This document shows, piece by piece, positions 22,215 through 31,473 of a stretch of DNA of 32,409 bases (its first letter is position 1; every line of letters begins with the position of its first letter). Source of the DNA: an uncultured Prolixibacteraceae bacterium (GTDB lineage: Bacteria; Bacteroidota; Bacteroidia; Bacteroidales; Prolixibacteraceae). The DNA lies in contig CAILJH010000214.1 in assembly GCA_903834475.1 (NCBI GenBank), forward strand, positions 1 through 32,409, given 5' to 3'. The notes beneath the pieces were generated by a model. The model was not told the DNA's origin, did no database searches, and saw nothing but the letters and a program-made list of their open reading frames with translations. Position numbers and translations under genes: made by a program.

Positions 22215-23438
22215 ATGAATATGCTGGATAGAAACATATTACCGTCAATCATCGAACACTTGCAGTTCAAAGAGTTTGTAGTTATCACAGGGCCTCGCCA
22301 GTGTGGCAAAACTTCAGTGCTCCGTTTGGTCGAAGATTACCTGAAAAAGATAGGAGAAACAAGCATTTATTTGACGATGGAAGATCCGGCTGTTTTGAAG
22401 CGACTCAACGAACATCCAGAGAACTTACTTTCTGTTCTGCCGCAAACCGATCGGAAGATTTATATTTTAATTGATGAAATTCAATACCTGGCCGATCCAA
22501 CCAATTTTCTGAAATACAATTTCGATCTTCACTCCGAAACAATGAAAATTGTTTGTACAGGCAGCAGTGCATTTTACATTGATCAGAATTTCAAAGACTC
22601 ACTGGCTGGCAGAAAGCAGCTATTCAAGCTGTTCACACTAAGTTTTGATGAGTTCCTGTATTTCAAAACCAGCGATAATTCCATTAAATCGGAATGGCTC
22701 GAAATGAAAAAGCGGCCTGAATATTTATCCGTGAAACATGCCACAATCCGGCAATTGTTTGACGAATACCTTACTTATGGAGGTTATCCGGAAGTAGTTT
22801 TAGCAAACACCGTTGAGCGGAAGAAAGACCTGTTGGCCGAGCTGGCTCAGGCATTTTTGAAAAGGGACATTTTGGAAAGCAATGTTCGTGATGAGGAGAA
22901 GTTTTTTATGCTCACCCGACTGTTGGCAGCCCAAACAGGAGGACTGGTCAATGTGAATCAATTGGCCAATACTTTGCAGTTGTCAGTAACTGCCGTCGAA
23001 AACTACATCCAGATATTGCGAAAGACCTTTCATATTCATCTACTTCGGCCATTCTTTAGTAATATAACCAAAGAGCTGACCAAAATGCCAAAAGTATATT
23101 TCAACGATTTAGGAATAAGAAATATGCTCCTGAAACAATTTTCGGAAGTGGAAAACCGTCTTGACAAAGGCGAATTAATTGAAAACTATATTTTTATAAG
23201 GCTACGCGACATTTATTCTACTGACGACATCCAGTATTGGCGCACTACCGATGGAAATGAAGTCGATTTTGTGGTCAGTACCGAGTTTCAAAAAGGTTTC
23301 GCCATCGAATGTAAGTTTGACGAGAAATCATTTTCTAAATCGAAATACAAAAAGTTTGAAGCTGCGTATCCAAATTATCCACTTTCAGTAAAGGTATATC
23401 AATCGTTTAATTACGGATCTTCAATCCTCCTGTTGTAA
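22215..23438 (+). CDS. AAA-type ATPase with DUF4143 domain
   Basis: A 407-residue protein of the AAA_14/DUF4143 group, common and often multi-copy in Bacteroidota and archaea, with no settled function. The ATPase domain (about 1–200) has Walker A GPRQCGKT at 26–33 and Walker B IYILIDEIQYL near 80–92, followed by CTGSSAFYI. The middle part carries a winged-helix-like segment (NVNQLANTLQLSVTAVENYIQIL). The C-terminal DUF4143 region ends with WRTTDGNEVDFVV and FAIECKF, the D–E-x-K pattern of a PD-(D/E)xK nuclease-like fold. The start at 22215 is the first ATG; one two codons later is possible. It stands alone behind 32-bp tandem repeats, which suggests a selfish or defence-like role, but this is inference. 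Confidence 0.9.
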   Translation: MNMLDRNILPSIIEHLQFKEFVVITGPRQCGKTSVLRLVEDYLKKIGETSIYLTMEDPAVLKRLNEHPENLLSVLPQTDRKIYILIDEIQYLADPTNFLKYNFDLHSETMKIVCTGSSAFYIDQNFKDSLAGRKQLFKLFTLSFDEFLYFKTSDNSIKSEWLEMKKRPEYLSVKHATIRQLFDEYLTYGGYPEVVLANTVERKKDLLAELAQAFLKRDILESNVRDEEKFFMLTRLLAAQTGGLVNVNQLANTLQLSVTAVENYIQILRKTFHIHLLRPFFSNITKELTKMPKVYFNDLGIRNMLLKQFSEVENRLDKGELIENYIFIRLRDIYSTDDIQYWRTTDGNEVDFVVSTEFQKGFAIECKFDEKSFSKSKYKKFEAAYPNYPLSVKVYQSFNYGSSILLL

Positions 23439-23484
23439 GACAAATCTATCATTTTCAGGGTGCAGTAAACCTGATTTTCCAACA

Positions 23485-23515
23485 GTTGCACGGCTTAAAA
23501 ACTTGTTTATATTTG
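23485..23515 (+). promoter_or_regulatory. Bacteroidota-type promoter of the POT transporter gene
   Basis: GTTG (23485–23488), a 19-nt spacer and TATATTTG (23508–23515) match the consensus TTTG–N19-21–TAnnTTTG. The start site should lie near 23522, about 50 nt before the ATG at 23573. This excludes the ATG at 23486 as the start. Confidence 0.65.
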
Positions 23516-23572
23516 TCAGTATTGCAAAACCTTAACAATACCAACCTTTTTCTAATTTTAAAATTTCTGAAT

Positions 23573-25123
23573 ATGTTTAAACAACACCCAAAGGGATTAT
23601 TATCAGCGGCTCTGGCAAATATGGGAGAACGCTTTGGTTTTTATACCATGATGGCGATTCTGGTACTTTTTCTCCAGGCAAAATTTGGTCTGTCTGGCGT
23701 AAATGCCGGAATTATTTATTCCATCTTTTACTTCTCCATTTACATTCTGGCATTTGTTGGAGGATTAATCGCTGACAAAACAAGAAATTACAAAGGCACC
23801 ATTCTGACTGGTTTAATTTTGATGGCTGTTGGCTATTTCCTGATTGCAATTCCTTCGCCAACACCTACACCAAACAAAGTTCTTTTTCTGACTTTAACCT
23901 GTATGGGATTGTTTGTCATCGCTTTTGGGAATGGTTTGTTTAAAGGGAATTTACAGGCACTGGTAGGTCAGATGTATGACAGCCCGGAATACGGAAAAAT
24001 GAGAGACTCCGGGTTTTCATTGTTCTACATGTTTATTAATGTAGGTGCCATTTTTGCTCCGCTGGCTGCAATCGGAGTCCGGAATTGGTGGTTAGGAAAA
24101 CACGGTTTCGCCTACAATGCTGACCTTCCTGCGCTATGTCACGCACATTTGGATGGAACCATTAATTCAGCAGCTTCCGAATCACTGGTTCAAATGGCAA
24201 CCAAAGTCAGTGCCGCTCCGGTTGCTGATATTACTGCATTCGCGAAGGATTATCTGAATGTTTTCACTACCGGATTTCATTATGCTTTTGGAAGTGCTAT
24301 TCTTGCAATGGCAGTTTCTCTGACTATCTACATGGTAAATAAGAAAAACTTCCCGAATGCTAAAAAAGTGGTTACCTCTGGTGTCGCAGTTGATCCGGAT
24401 GCTATTGTAATGGATATCAAAGAAGTTAAGCAACGCATGTACGCTTTGTTTGCAGTTTTTGGCGTTGCGATTTTCTTTTGGTTGTCATTTCATCAGAATG
24501 GGTTAACTCTAACTTATTTTGCAAAAGAATATACGGATTTAAGTAGTGTGAAAATTTCCTTATTCGGTCTCAGTTTGCAGGGTGCTGAAATTTTTCAGTC
24601 CATCAATCCATTCTTTGTTGTATTTCTTACTCCGCTTGTATTAGCCTTTTTTGGCTGGCTAAGAAAAATTGGCAAAGAACCTTCCACTCCCCGAAAAATT
24701 GCTATCGGTATGGGCATTGCTGCATTAGGATTTCTTGTCATGGCAGTTGGTTCATATTTCAGCAATCTGCCTTTACATTCAGCAATCAACCCAGCTGAAG
24801 GTGGTGTACCACTGGCTGAAAACCTAAAAGTCACCCCATTCCTGCTCATACTAACATATTTCGTTTTAACAGTTGCTGAGTTGTTTATCAGTCCTCTTGG
24901 AATTTCGTTTGTTTCCAAAGTTGCTCCTCCGCAATACCAGGGAGTCATGCAGGGTGGATGGCTTGGAGCTACCGCCATCGGAAATGCATTTCTATTTTTG
25001 GGCGCCATTCTTTATTCCACTATTCCAATCTGGATGGCCTGGACTTTATTTGTTGCTGCCTGCAGCATTTCGATGTTCACCATGATATTTATGCTGAAGT
25101 GGCTTGAACGGGTTGCAAAATAA
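23573..25123 (+). CDS. Proton-dependent oligopeptide transporter (POT/PTR family)
   Basis: A 516-residue inner-membrane symporter that imports di- and tripeptides with protons. The N-terminus MFKQHPKGLLSAALANMGERFGFYTMMAILVLFL contains the POT ExxERFxYY-like motif (here GERFGFYTM), followed by GGLIADKTRNYKGTILTG and FKGNLQALVGQMYD with the second PTR signature region. About 12–14 hydrophobic segments are spread over the chain. The start at 23573 is chosen because it follows a good promoter and gives the family-like N-terminus; the frame is open to 23486. It is monocistronic, with a terminator before the beta-lactamase gene. Together with pepD elsewhere in the window it would support peptide use. 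Confidence 0.92.
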   Translation: MFKQHPKGLLSAALANMGERFGFYTMMAILVLFLQAKFGLSGVNAGIIYSIFYFSIYILAFVGGLIADKTRNYKGTILTGLILMAVGYFLIAIPSPTPTPNKVLFLTLTCMGLFVIAFGNGLFKGNLQALVGQMYDSPEYGKMRDSGFSLFYMFINVGAIFAPLAAIGVRNWWLGKHGFAYNADLPALCHAHLDGTINSAASESLVQMATKVSAAPVADITAFAKDYLNVFTTGFHYAFGSAILAMAVSLTIYMVNKKNFPNAKKVVTSGVAVDPDAIVMDIKEVKQRMYALFAVFGVAIFFWLSFHQNGLTLTYFAKEYTDLSSVKISLFGLSLQGAEIFQSINPFFVVFLTPLVLAFFGWLRKIGKEPSTPRKIAIGMGIAALGFLVMAVGSYFSNLPLHSAINPAEGGVPLAENLKVTPFLLILTYFVLTVAELFISPLGISFVSKVAPPQYQGVMQGGWLGATAIGNAFLFLGAILYSTIPIWMAWTLFVAACSISMFTMIFMLKWLERVAK

Positions 25124-25192
25124 ATTAAGATTTGGATATCAGTTTCGTGACAACATAACCGGAACAACCAAACGATAAAAGATATACTTTTG

Positions 25193-25220
25193 AAGGAGTG
25201 GCTTTTGCTGCTCCTTTTTT
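25193..25220 (+). terminator. Intrinsic terminator after the POT transporter gene
   Basis: Arms AAGGAG (25193–25198) and CTCCTT (25211–25216) enclose a 12-nt loop, followed by TTTT. A TACTTTTG box lies directly before it (25185–25192), but without a -33 partner I do not call it a promoter. Confidence 0.7.
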
Positions 25221-25238
25221 ATATTCTGTATTTCTGAA

Positions 25239-26069
25239 ATGAAAAATATGAATTCAAATCTTCGCAAAATCGGGCTGTTCATGCTTCTGTTTATTGCCTT
25301 TGAATCGTGTTCAATTCATCCGGCAAAAAAAGATGTTCCGCCAAATTTTCAGCCATTTTTTGAAGAGTATGGAGTTCAGGGATGTTTTTTGCTTTATGAC
25401 TTGAAAAATGACATCTATCAAATCTACAATTCCACTCGCTGCGAACAGGGCTTTTTACCAGCTTCCACATTCAAAATTCTGAATTCGCTGATTGGTTTGG
25501 AAACTGGTGTGTTAACCGATGAGAATATGGTCATTCCATGGGATGGGGTGGTCCGAACGGAAGAAGCATGGAACAGAGATCACACCATGGCTTCTGCAAT
25601 ACAGTATTCTGTAGTTCCATATTTTCAGGAAGTGGCACGACGAATTGGACCTGCTCGAATGAAAGAAATGGTGGATGATTCGGATTATGGACGCATGGAC
25701 ATCACCAAAGAAACCATTGATAAGTTCTGGCTTTGGGGCAATTCGCGGATTACACCCTGGGAACAGATGAATTTTCTATTGCATTTTTACACCAATAAAT
25801 TACCTTTTTCGCAGGAGAATGTAAATTTGGTCAGGAAGCTGATTATCCTGAAACAAACAGACAAATGGACTTTTAGCGGAAAAACCGGAATGACCGTTCA
25901 AGATGGAAAAAACATCGGTTGGTTAATTGGCTATCTGGAAGAAAACGGCAAGGTCTGGATGTATGTTTGCAATATGGAATCAGGCACCGATAATAATGAA
26001 AAATTCAGGGAAAGCCGTCGTGGAATTACCGAAAAGGTCTTTAAATCAATGGGGTTGATGGAAGATTAA
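25239..26069 (+). CDS. Class D (OXA-type) beta-lactamase
   Basis: A 276-residue serine beta-lactamase related to the OXA group, expected to open the beta-lactam ring in the periplasm. The active-site set is present: S76-T-F-K79 in PASTFKILNSLIGLETG, S124-V-V126, the tryptophan W164 in DKFWLWG, K215-T-G217 in FSGKTGM and G227-W-L-I-G231. The usual YGN is YGR here (Y150-G-R152). Residues 1–24 look like a signal peptide; the ESC sequence before C24 is only a poor lipobox, so a lipoprotein is possible but not certain. An ATG at 25248 is an alternative start. The gene stands alone between the POT terminator and a perfect inverted repeat. It differs from any OXA sequence I can recall; the substrate range is unknown. 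Confidence 0.9.
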   Translation: MKNMNSNLRKIGLFMLLFIAFESCSIHPAKKDVPPNFQPFFEEYGVQGCFLLYDLKNDIYQIYNSTRCEQGFLPASTFKILNSLIGLETGVLTDENMVIPWDGVVRTEEAWNRDHTMASAIQYSVVPYFQEVARRIGPARMKEMVDDSDYGRMDITKETIDKFWLWGNSRITPWEQMNFLLHFYTNKLPFSQENVNLVRKLIILKQTDKWTFSGKTGMTVQDGKNIGWLIGYLEENGKVWMYVCNMESGTDNNEKFRESRRGITEKVFKSMGLMED

Positions 26070-26080
26070 AAAGTCATTAA

Positions 26081-26131
26081 GTCATTCACAGTCATTCGTT
26101 GTAAACTAACAATTGAATGACTGTGAATGAC
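26081..26131. repeat. Perfect 17-bp inverted repeat with AATGAC motifs (bidirectional terminator?)
   Basis: GTCATTCACAGTCATTC (26081–26097) pairs perfectly with GAATGACTGTGAATGAC (26115–26131), and the loop can extend the stem by GTTGT/ACAAT. Further GTCATT and AATGAC words flank it (26072–26078, 26139–26155). It lies between the convergent beta-lactamase and acs genes and shares its AATGAC word with the repeat at 4086–4131. Confidence 0.7.
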
Positions 26132-26162
26132 GTGAAACAAATGACTACCAATGACATTTTGA

Positions 26163-28076
26163 CTACCGCTTCACCTCAACCAATGCCCCGCTAATAATTT
26201 TTTCTACGATATCTTCATCGAGCAAGGTGGTAATGTCACCCAAATTGGATGCATCGCCCTCCGCAACCTTACGGAGAATCCGGCGCATAATCTTTCCAGA
26301 ACGGGTTTTGGGTAATCCGGGAACCAATTGAATCAAATCAGGACGGGCAAACGGACCAATCAAATTGGTAACCGCCATCTTGATACTCTTCCGGATACCT
26401 TCTTCACCACCGGTTGAAAGTTCTCCGCACACCACGAATGCATATATTCCCTGGCCTTTGATTGCATGCGGGTAACCAACCACTGCCGATTCGTTGACCA
26501 ATGGATGCGAGTTAATTGCATTTTCAATTTCGGCAGTTCCAAGCCGGTGACCCGAAACGTTTATAACATCATCAACACGGCCAAGGATGCGGTAGTACCC
26601 GTCCTCGTCGCGTTGCGCCCCGTCGCCCGTAAAATAAAGGTTTTTGAAAGTCGAAAAATAGGTTTCCCTGAAACGGTCGTGATCGCCCCAAATTGTTCGT
26701 GCCATACCTGGCCATGGGAACTTGATGCAAAGGTTTCCCTTCACACTGTTTCCGGTCAATTCTTTATTTTCGCCGTTCATAATTACGGGTTGGATACCTG
26801 GCAGCGGCAAAGTTGCAAACGATGGTTTTGTCGGAATAATTCCGGGTATCGGGCTGATCATCACTCCCCCGGTTTCGGTTTGCCACCAGGTATCCACGAT
26901 TGGACAACGATTGCGGCCAATATGGTCGTGATACCAGTGCCATGCTTCTTCATTGATCGGTTCTCCAACAGTTCCCAAAACTTTAAGTGAAGACAAATCC
27001 TTGTCCAAAATATGATCCATGCCAAGTGCAAGTAAAGACCGAATGGCAGTTGGTGCGGTATAGAATTGATTCACCTTGTATTTGTCAACCACATCCCAGA
27101 ACCTTCCGGCATCGGGCCAGGTGGGGATTCCCTCAAACATCAGCGTTTGTGCACCATTCAGGAGTGGTCCGTAAACAATGTAGGAATGGCCGGTAACCCA
27201 GCCAATATCTGCCGTACAAAAATAAATATCACCGGCATTGTATTGAAAAACATTTAAAAAGGTGTAAGCGGTATAAATCATGTATCCGGCAGTAGTATGA
27301 ACAATTCCCTTGGGTTTGCCAGTCGATCCTGAAGTGTACAAGATGAACAGATTATCTTCAGCATCCATCACTTCGGCAGGGCATTCAGGCGATTGCCCGT
27401 CGATGGCTTTATGCCACCAGATATCGCGGCCAACAACCATGTTAATTTCAGATTTTGTCCGTCGAAGGACCACAACTGTTTCAACGCATGAACACAATTC
27501 CAGTGCTTCGTCAACAATGGCTTTAAGCGGTGTTATTTTTTCCCCGCGGAAACCGCCATCTGCAGTCAGAACCACTTTGGCTTCTGCATCCAGAATGCGG
27601 TCGGCAAGCGAGGCGGCTGAAAATCCTGCGAAAACTACCGAATGAACAGCCCCAATCCGGGCACAGGCCAGCATCGCTATCGTCAATTCAGGAACCATTG
27701 GCATATAAATAGCCACCCGGTCACCTTTCTTTATTCCAAGGCGTTTGAGCGTATTGGCAAATTTGTTGACTTCCTTATACAGCTCCAGATAAGTTAAAAT
27801 CCGGTTTTGCTCGTTCGGATTATTTGGTTCCCAGATGATGGCTGGCTGGTTACCGATGGTATACAAATTCCTTTCAAAAATATTCTCCGTTATATTTAAC
27901 TTTCCGCCGCCATACCATTTAACTGAAGGACCTTCAAAGTCCCATTCCAGAACTTTATCGCATCGTTTATGCCAGTAAAACCCTTCTGCAACTTCAGCCC
28001 AAAAGGCTTCCGGATTGGCAATACTTTTCTGGTATTCATGAATATAACCGCCTAAACTGTGAATCTTTGCTACCAT
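26163..28076 (-). CDS. acs: Acetyl-CoA synthetase (acetate–CoA ligase)
   Basis: A 637-residue AMP-forming enzyme that activates acetate to acetyl-CoA. The adenylation core includes ILYTSGSTGKPKGIVHTTAGYM (P-loop-like A3 motif), TVGEPINEEAWHWY, DTWWQTETGGVMISP and the hinge GRVDDVINVSGHRLGTAEIE. The C-terminal LPKTRSGKIMRRILRKVAEGD carries the catalytic lysine that is acetylated in homologues. The length is that expected for Acs. The N-terminus includes WYGGGKLNITENIFERNL, typical of the family. It faces the beta-lactamase gene across a strong inverted repeat and has a 148-nt upstream region with no gene. Confidence 0.97.
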   Translation of the reverse strand: MVAKIHSLGGYIHEYQKSIANPEAFWAEVAEGFYWHKRCDKVLEWDFEGPSVKWYGGGKLNITENIFERNLYTIGNQPAIIWEPNNPNEQNRILTYLELYKEVNKFANTLKRLGIKKGDRVAIYMPMVPELTIAMLACARIGAVHSVVFAGFSAASLADRILDAEAKVVLTADGGFRGEKITPLKAIVDEALELCSCVETVVVLRRTKSEINMVVGRDIWWHKAIDGQSPECPAEVMDAEDNLFILYTSGSTGKPKGIVHTTAGYMIYTAYTFLNVFQYNAGDIYFCTADIGWVTGHSYIVYGPLLNGAQTLMFEGIPTWPDAGRFWDVVDKYKVNQFYTAPTAIRSLLALGMDHILDKDLSSLKVLGTVGEPINEEAWHWYHDHIGRNRCPIVDTWWQTETGGVMISPIPGIIPTKPSFATLPLPGIQPVIMNGENKELTGNSVKGNLCIKFPWPGMARTIWGDHDRFRETYFSTFKNLYFTGDGAQRDEDGYYRILGRVDDVINVSGHRLGTAEIENAINSHPLVNESAVVGYPHAIKGQGIYAFVVCGELSTGGEEGIRKSIKMAVTNLIGPFARPDLIQLVPGLPKTRSGKIMRRILRKVAEGDASNLGDITTLLDEDIVEKIISGALVEVKR

Positions 28077-28224
28077 CGTTAGTTCAATTAGTTTAATTAA
28101 AAGATGATTTTTGTCTGGAATTTGAAGTATTTCAGAATAAGCAACAAGTATAGTGATTTTTGGTTTAAATCATACAGGTAATCTTTCGGATGAAAAATCA
28201 AGTATAAATTTGATTTAAAACGAT

Positions 28225-29619
28225 TTATTGCCCCGGAGGTGTAAAACTGGCATCCTTGTTATCAAGCACCAACACCCAATCGTTACCGCGTCCGCCGGTT
28301 TCCGGTATAAATTCGCGGATTCCGTCGTTTGGAATTTCACCTGATTTCTTCGCCTCACCGGTTCGCGGATTGTACCACCAAACTACTGAATTCTTCCAGT
28401 CCAATTTTTTCAGATCTAATTTTGCAGACCAGCCGGTCGGAATGTAAACGAATGCATAATTCCGGCCTTTGGTGGCCACAATGAAATCGGTTTCGGATAT
28501 GTAATCATTGGCCACAAGTTCCTGAAAACGAATCCGTTCGGTCATGGGACGGCTTTCCATTAAGCGGCGAACATGAATCATGTCACCGGCTCCGGGCAAA
28601 TCGAGATCATCATACCAGGTGTGCCGGGCGAAACCAACCGGTGTTCTTTCCTGAGTGAGCATCTGCCAGATGGCATGGCAACCGTAAGTATGCCCGAATC
28701 CTCCGGAAAATAAATTCCAGTAGGCAGCTTGCCTGATATCAGCATCATCAAACCAGCCGAGAATTTCAGGTTGCCAGTTGCATGGATGATCTTCATACCG
28801 GGGCTCTCCATCGAATGTTGGCTTTTGGGGCTGAAGCTGATAATCAGGAATGAGTAGTTTTTTATATGCTGCATAAGAACGTTCGCCATGCCCGGTTTGC
28901 ATCATGTTAAAATCGAGCCAGTTTTGTTGCTGAAACCATTTGGAAGAGCTTGATCCACCTGAAGGATGATAAGTCATCAGGTGATTTTTATCCACCGATT
29001 TGATTCCGGTTGCCAGTGCATTCCAGATTTCATAATTCGCACTGCCTCCTTCGCGGTCTCCTCCGTTGATCCAAATGATATTCGGATAATTTTTATACCG
29101 GTTGCCAATCCATTTTCCATAAAGTCCGGCATTTTCTTTGGTGAAAATTACCGGGCCAATACCCCACTGCTTGTCCACTTTATCGCCCCAGGTCGGCAGC
29201 AATCCGATGAACATTCCTTTTTCTTCAGCTTTCCGAATCACCCAATCCACATGTGCGAAATATTTTTCATTTGGTTTTATTGGATCGTTATCCACCAAAG
29301 GTTTCTCTCCCTCCATATTCGGTGTATTCAATCCATCGAGTTCGGCCAAAACAACCGCCTGAATAACGGTGAATCCTTTCTCACGCCGGTTTTCCAGATA
29401 CTTTTCGGCATCAGTATTATCCAGACGGTGAAACAATTCCCAGGCCGTATCGCCCAGATAAAAAAATTGCGTTCCATTGGAGAACTCTAAAAAACGATGA
29501 TTTTCTGAAACTTTCAGATTGCCATTTTTAAAATTGACCGAAGACCCCTGCCATTTCTGGTTCTGTGCCTGTACTGTCCATATTCCAAGGAATACAAAGA
29601 AAACCATCCATTTTTTCAT
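28225..29619 (-). CDS. Secreted glycoside hydrolase, GH140/DUF4038 (apiosidase-like)
   Basis: A 464-residue exported glycosidase. The signal peptide MKKWMVFFVFLGIWTVQAQ is followed by a (beta/alpha)8 barrel of the DUF4038 type: FYLGDTAWELFHRL, KGFTVIQAVVLAELDGLN, and the likely catalytic pair D188 (WINGGDREG) and E272 (FDGEPRYED), placed as in characterised GH140 apiosidases. A C-terminal beta domain (about 375–460), the putative collagen-binding type of these proteins, includes WWYNPRTGEAKKSGE. In the gut Bacteroides such enzymes act on rhamnogalacturonan II apiose; that substrate is not proven here. No SusC/SusD or other hydrolase genes are near, so it is not in a recognisable polysaccharide locus. 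An AT-rich stem at 28195–28216 may end it. Confidence 0.88.
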   Translation of the reverse strand: MKKWMVFFVFLGIWTVQAQNQKWQGSSVNFKNGNLKVSENHRFLEFSNGTQFFYLGDTAWELFHRLDNTDAEKYLENRREKGFTVIQAVVLAELDGLNTPNMEGEKPLVDNDPIKPNEKYFAHVDWVIRKAEEKGMFIGLLPTWGDKVDKQWGIGPVIFTKENAGLYGKWIGNRYKNYPNIIWINGGDREGGSANYEIWNALATGIKSVDKNHLMTYHPSGGSSSSKWFQQQNWLDFNMMQTGHGERSYAAYKKLLIPDYQLQPQKPTFDGEPRYEDHPCNWQPEILGWFDDADIRQAAYWNLFSGGFGHTYGCHAIWQMLTQERTPVGFARHTWYDDLDLPGAGDMIHVRRLMESRPMTERIRFQELVANDYISETDFIVATKGRNYAFVYIPTGWSAKLDLKKLDWKNSVVWWYNPRTGEAKKSGEIPNDGIREFIPETGGRGNDWVLVLDNKDASFTPPGQ

Positions 29620-29762
29620 AACGTAATTGACGATATTTGTTCAGGAAATTTGATTAAATTAGTATTCGAAGTTAAACATTTCTATCATTTCAAGGTTTTA
29701 ACTGGCAGTAATTAAGAGAAACATTCATCGTTGCAAGCATTTAAATTTAGAACAGATATACA

Positions 29763-30821
29763 ATGAAAATAATAGATCAGACCAAACCGATTCTGGTAAC
29801 CGGGGGCACCGGATACCTCGCTTCCTGGATAGTTAAACTATTACTTGATGAGGGAAGAGAAGTCAGGACTACCGTAAGAAACCTGTCACAGAAGGATAAA
29901 TATGCTCATCTCACAGCAATTGCGGTAAAAAGCAAAGGTACATTCCAGGTTTTTGAAGCTGATTTACTGAAAAAAGGAAGTTTCGCCGATGCCATGGCCG
30001 GATGCGAATTGGTGATTCACACGGCTTCTCCGTTCAAAATCTCTGGAATAAAGGATGGCCAAAAAGAATTGGTCGAACCAGCCTTGGAAGGCACCCGGAA
30101 TGTCCTTGAATCGGCAAATAAGACAGAAAGTGTAAAACGCGTTGTGCTGACTTCAAGCGTGGTTGCCATTTACGGTGATGCCGTCGATCTGGCGAAAACC
30201 GAAAAGGGAATTTTTACCGAAGAACATTGGAATTTCTCAAGTTCTGTCAAACATCAGCCTTATTCATTCTCGAAAACCCTGGCCGAAAAACTGGCATGGG
30301 AAATGGCCGGAGAACAAAACCGATGGGATTTGCTGACCATCAATCCGGGATTTATCATGGGACCATCGCTCAGCAAACGAACCGATTCGACCAGTATTGA
30401 TATCATGATGCAACTGAGTTCAGGAAAGTTCAGAACAGGCGTTCCTTCAGGCAAAATGGGCATTGTGGATGTTCGCGATGTGGCCAAGGCACATATACTG
30501 GCTGGTTTTTCTCCTTCTGCTTCAGGCCGTCACATTGGTGTGGCCGATCATAAAGATTTTTTGGATTTTGCCAATGTGATCAGGGCAAAATATCCTCAAT
30601 ATCCGCTTCCAAAATCGTATGTTCCAAAATGGCTTTTAGGAGTCATTGCGCCATTGATAGGATTTTCCCGGAAATATGTAAAACTGAATATTGGAATTGA
30701 TGTAAAATTTGACAATTCGTATATCCGAAAGGATCTGACAATGGAATTTCTTCCATTCGAAACAACAATATCCGACCATTTCACCCAATTGCTTGATGAT
30801 GGAATCATAAAAAGACTTTAA
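29763..30821 (+). CDS. NAD(P)-dependent epimerase/dihydroflavonol-reductase-like SDR
   Basis: A 352-residue extended short-chain dehydrogenase. The Rossmann motif is GGTGYLASWIVKLLLDEG near residue 14, followed by the cofactor-selecting region TVRN. The strand VLTSSVVAIYGD carries the catalytic serine, and YSFSKTLAEKLAW carries the Y-x3-K pair. The sequence is closest in type to dihydroflavonol 4-reductase or aldehyde reductase relatives; the substrate cannot be deduced. No signal peptide is present. The next gene begins one base after its stop codon, so they form an operon of two NAD(P)-binding proteins. It is divergent from the GH140 gene. Confidence 0.9.
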   Translation: MKIIDQTKPILVTGGTGYLASWIVKLLLDEGREVRTTVRNLSQKDKYAHLTAIAVKSKGTFQVFEADLLKKGSFADAMAGCELVIHTASPFKISGIKDGQKELVEPALEGTRNVLESANKTESVKRVVLTSSVVAIYGDAVDLAKTEKGIFTEEHWNFSSSVKHQPYSFSKTLAEKLAWEMAGEQNRWDLLTINPGFIMGPSLSKRTDSTSIDIMMQLSSGKFRTGVPSGKMGIVDVRDVAKAHILAGFSPSASGRHIGVADHKDFLDFANVIRAKYPQYPLPKSYVPKWLLGVIAPLIGFSRKYVKLNIGIDVKFDNSYIRKDLTMEFLPFETTISDHFTQLLDDGIIKRL

Positions 30822-30822
30822 T

Positions 30823-31470
30823 ATGAAACGAATCGCCAATGTAATTGGGGCAAATGGGTTAGTTGGCCATAGTCTGGTCAACAAATTACTTTTTCATAGC
30901 GAGTTTGGTAAGGTCAGGATTTTTGTGCGACGCAAAACCGGAGTTATTCATGAGAATCTCGAGGAAAAGATCATTGACTTTGACCAGCCGGAAAACTGGA
31001 AACATCTGGTTCAGGGCGATGTGATATTTTCAACGCTGGGAACGACGATCAAAACAGCCAAAACCAAGGAAAAACAATACCTCGTCGATTTCACCTATCA
31101 ATATGAATTTGCCAAAGCAGCTTCCGAGAATGGAGTTCCGGCCTACGTTTTAGTTTCATCCATGGGAGCGAATCCAAAATCTTCAGTTTTCTATTCCCGA
31201 ATGAAAGGCGAACTGGAAGAAGCCGTTGCCAGGCTGAAATTCAGCAAACTGATTATTTTCAGGCCTTCTATTCTGGATGGAAACCGTCGTGAGAAACGAA
31301 GCGGTGAAAAGATCGGACTAATCATCAGCCGATTCATCACCCGATTTATTCTGAAGAAATACCGGCCAACACCTATACCAATTTTAACATCAAAAATGAT
31401 TCGGCTGTCAGTCGATCAAACAGAAGGATTTCGCATGATCGAAGGTGCTGAAATTTTTGCCAGAAAATAG
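30823..31470 (+). CDS. NAD(P)-binding protein, HTATIP2/TIP30-like atypical SDR
   Basis: A 215-residue short Rossmann protein. It begins RIANVIGANGLVGHSLVNKLL, with a glycine-rich GANGLVG motif, followed by VRIFVRRKTG, which favours NADPH. The stretch YVLVSSMGANPKSSVFYSRMKGELE contains the S and Y-x3-K-type residues of the family. The C-terminal part includes IIFRPSILDGNRREKRSGEKIG. It resembles bacterial HTATIP2-like oxidoreductases, whose reaction is mostly unknown. The ATG is one base after the stop of the epimerase gene (TAATATG), so translation is coupled. It ends 3 nt before the convergent xseB gene. Confidence 0.88.
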   Translation: MKRIANVIGANGLVGHSLVNKLLFHSEFGKVRIFVRRKTGVIHENLEEKIIDFDQPENWKHLVQGDVIFSTLGTTIKTAKTKEKQYLVDFTYQYEFAKAASENGVPAYVLVSSMGANPKSSVFYSRMKGELEEAVARLKFSKLIIFRPSILDGNRREKRSGEKIGLIISRFITRFILKKYRPTPIPILTSKMIRLSVDQTEGFRMIEGAEIFARK

Positions 31471-31473
31471 CGG

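Noticed and set aside
25185-25192. TACTTTTG as promoter of the beta-lactamase gene
   Set aside because: No TTG lies 19–21 nt upstream and a terminator hairpin directly follows.
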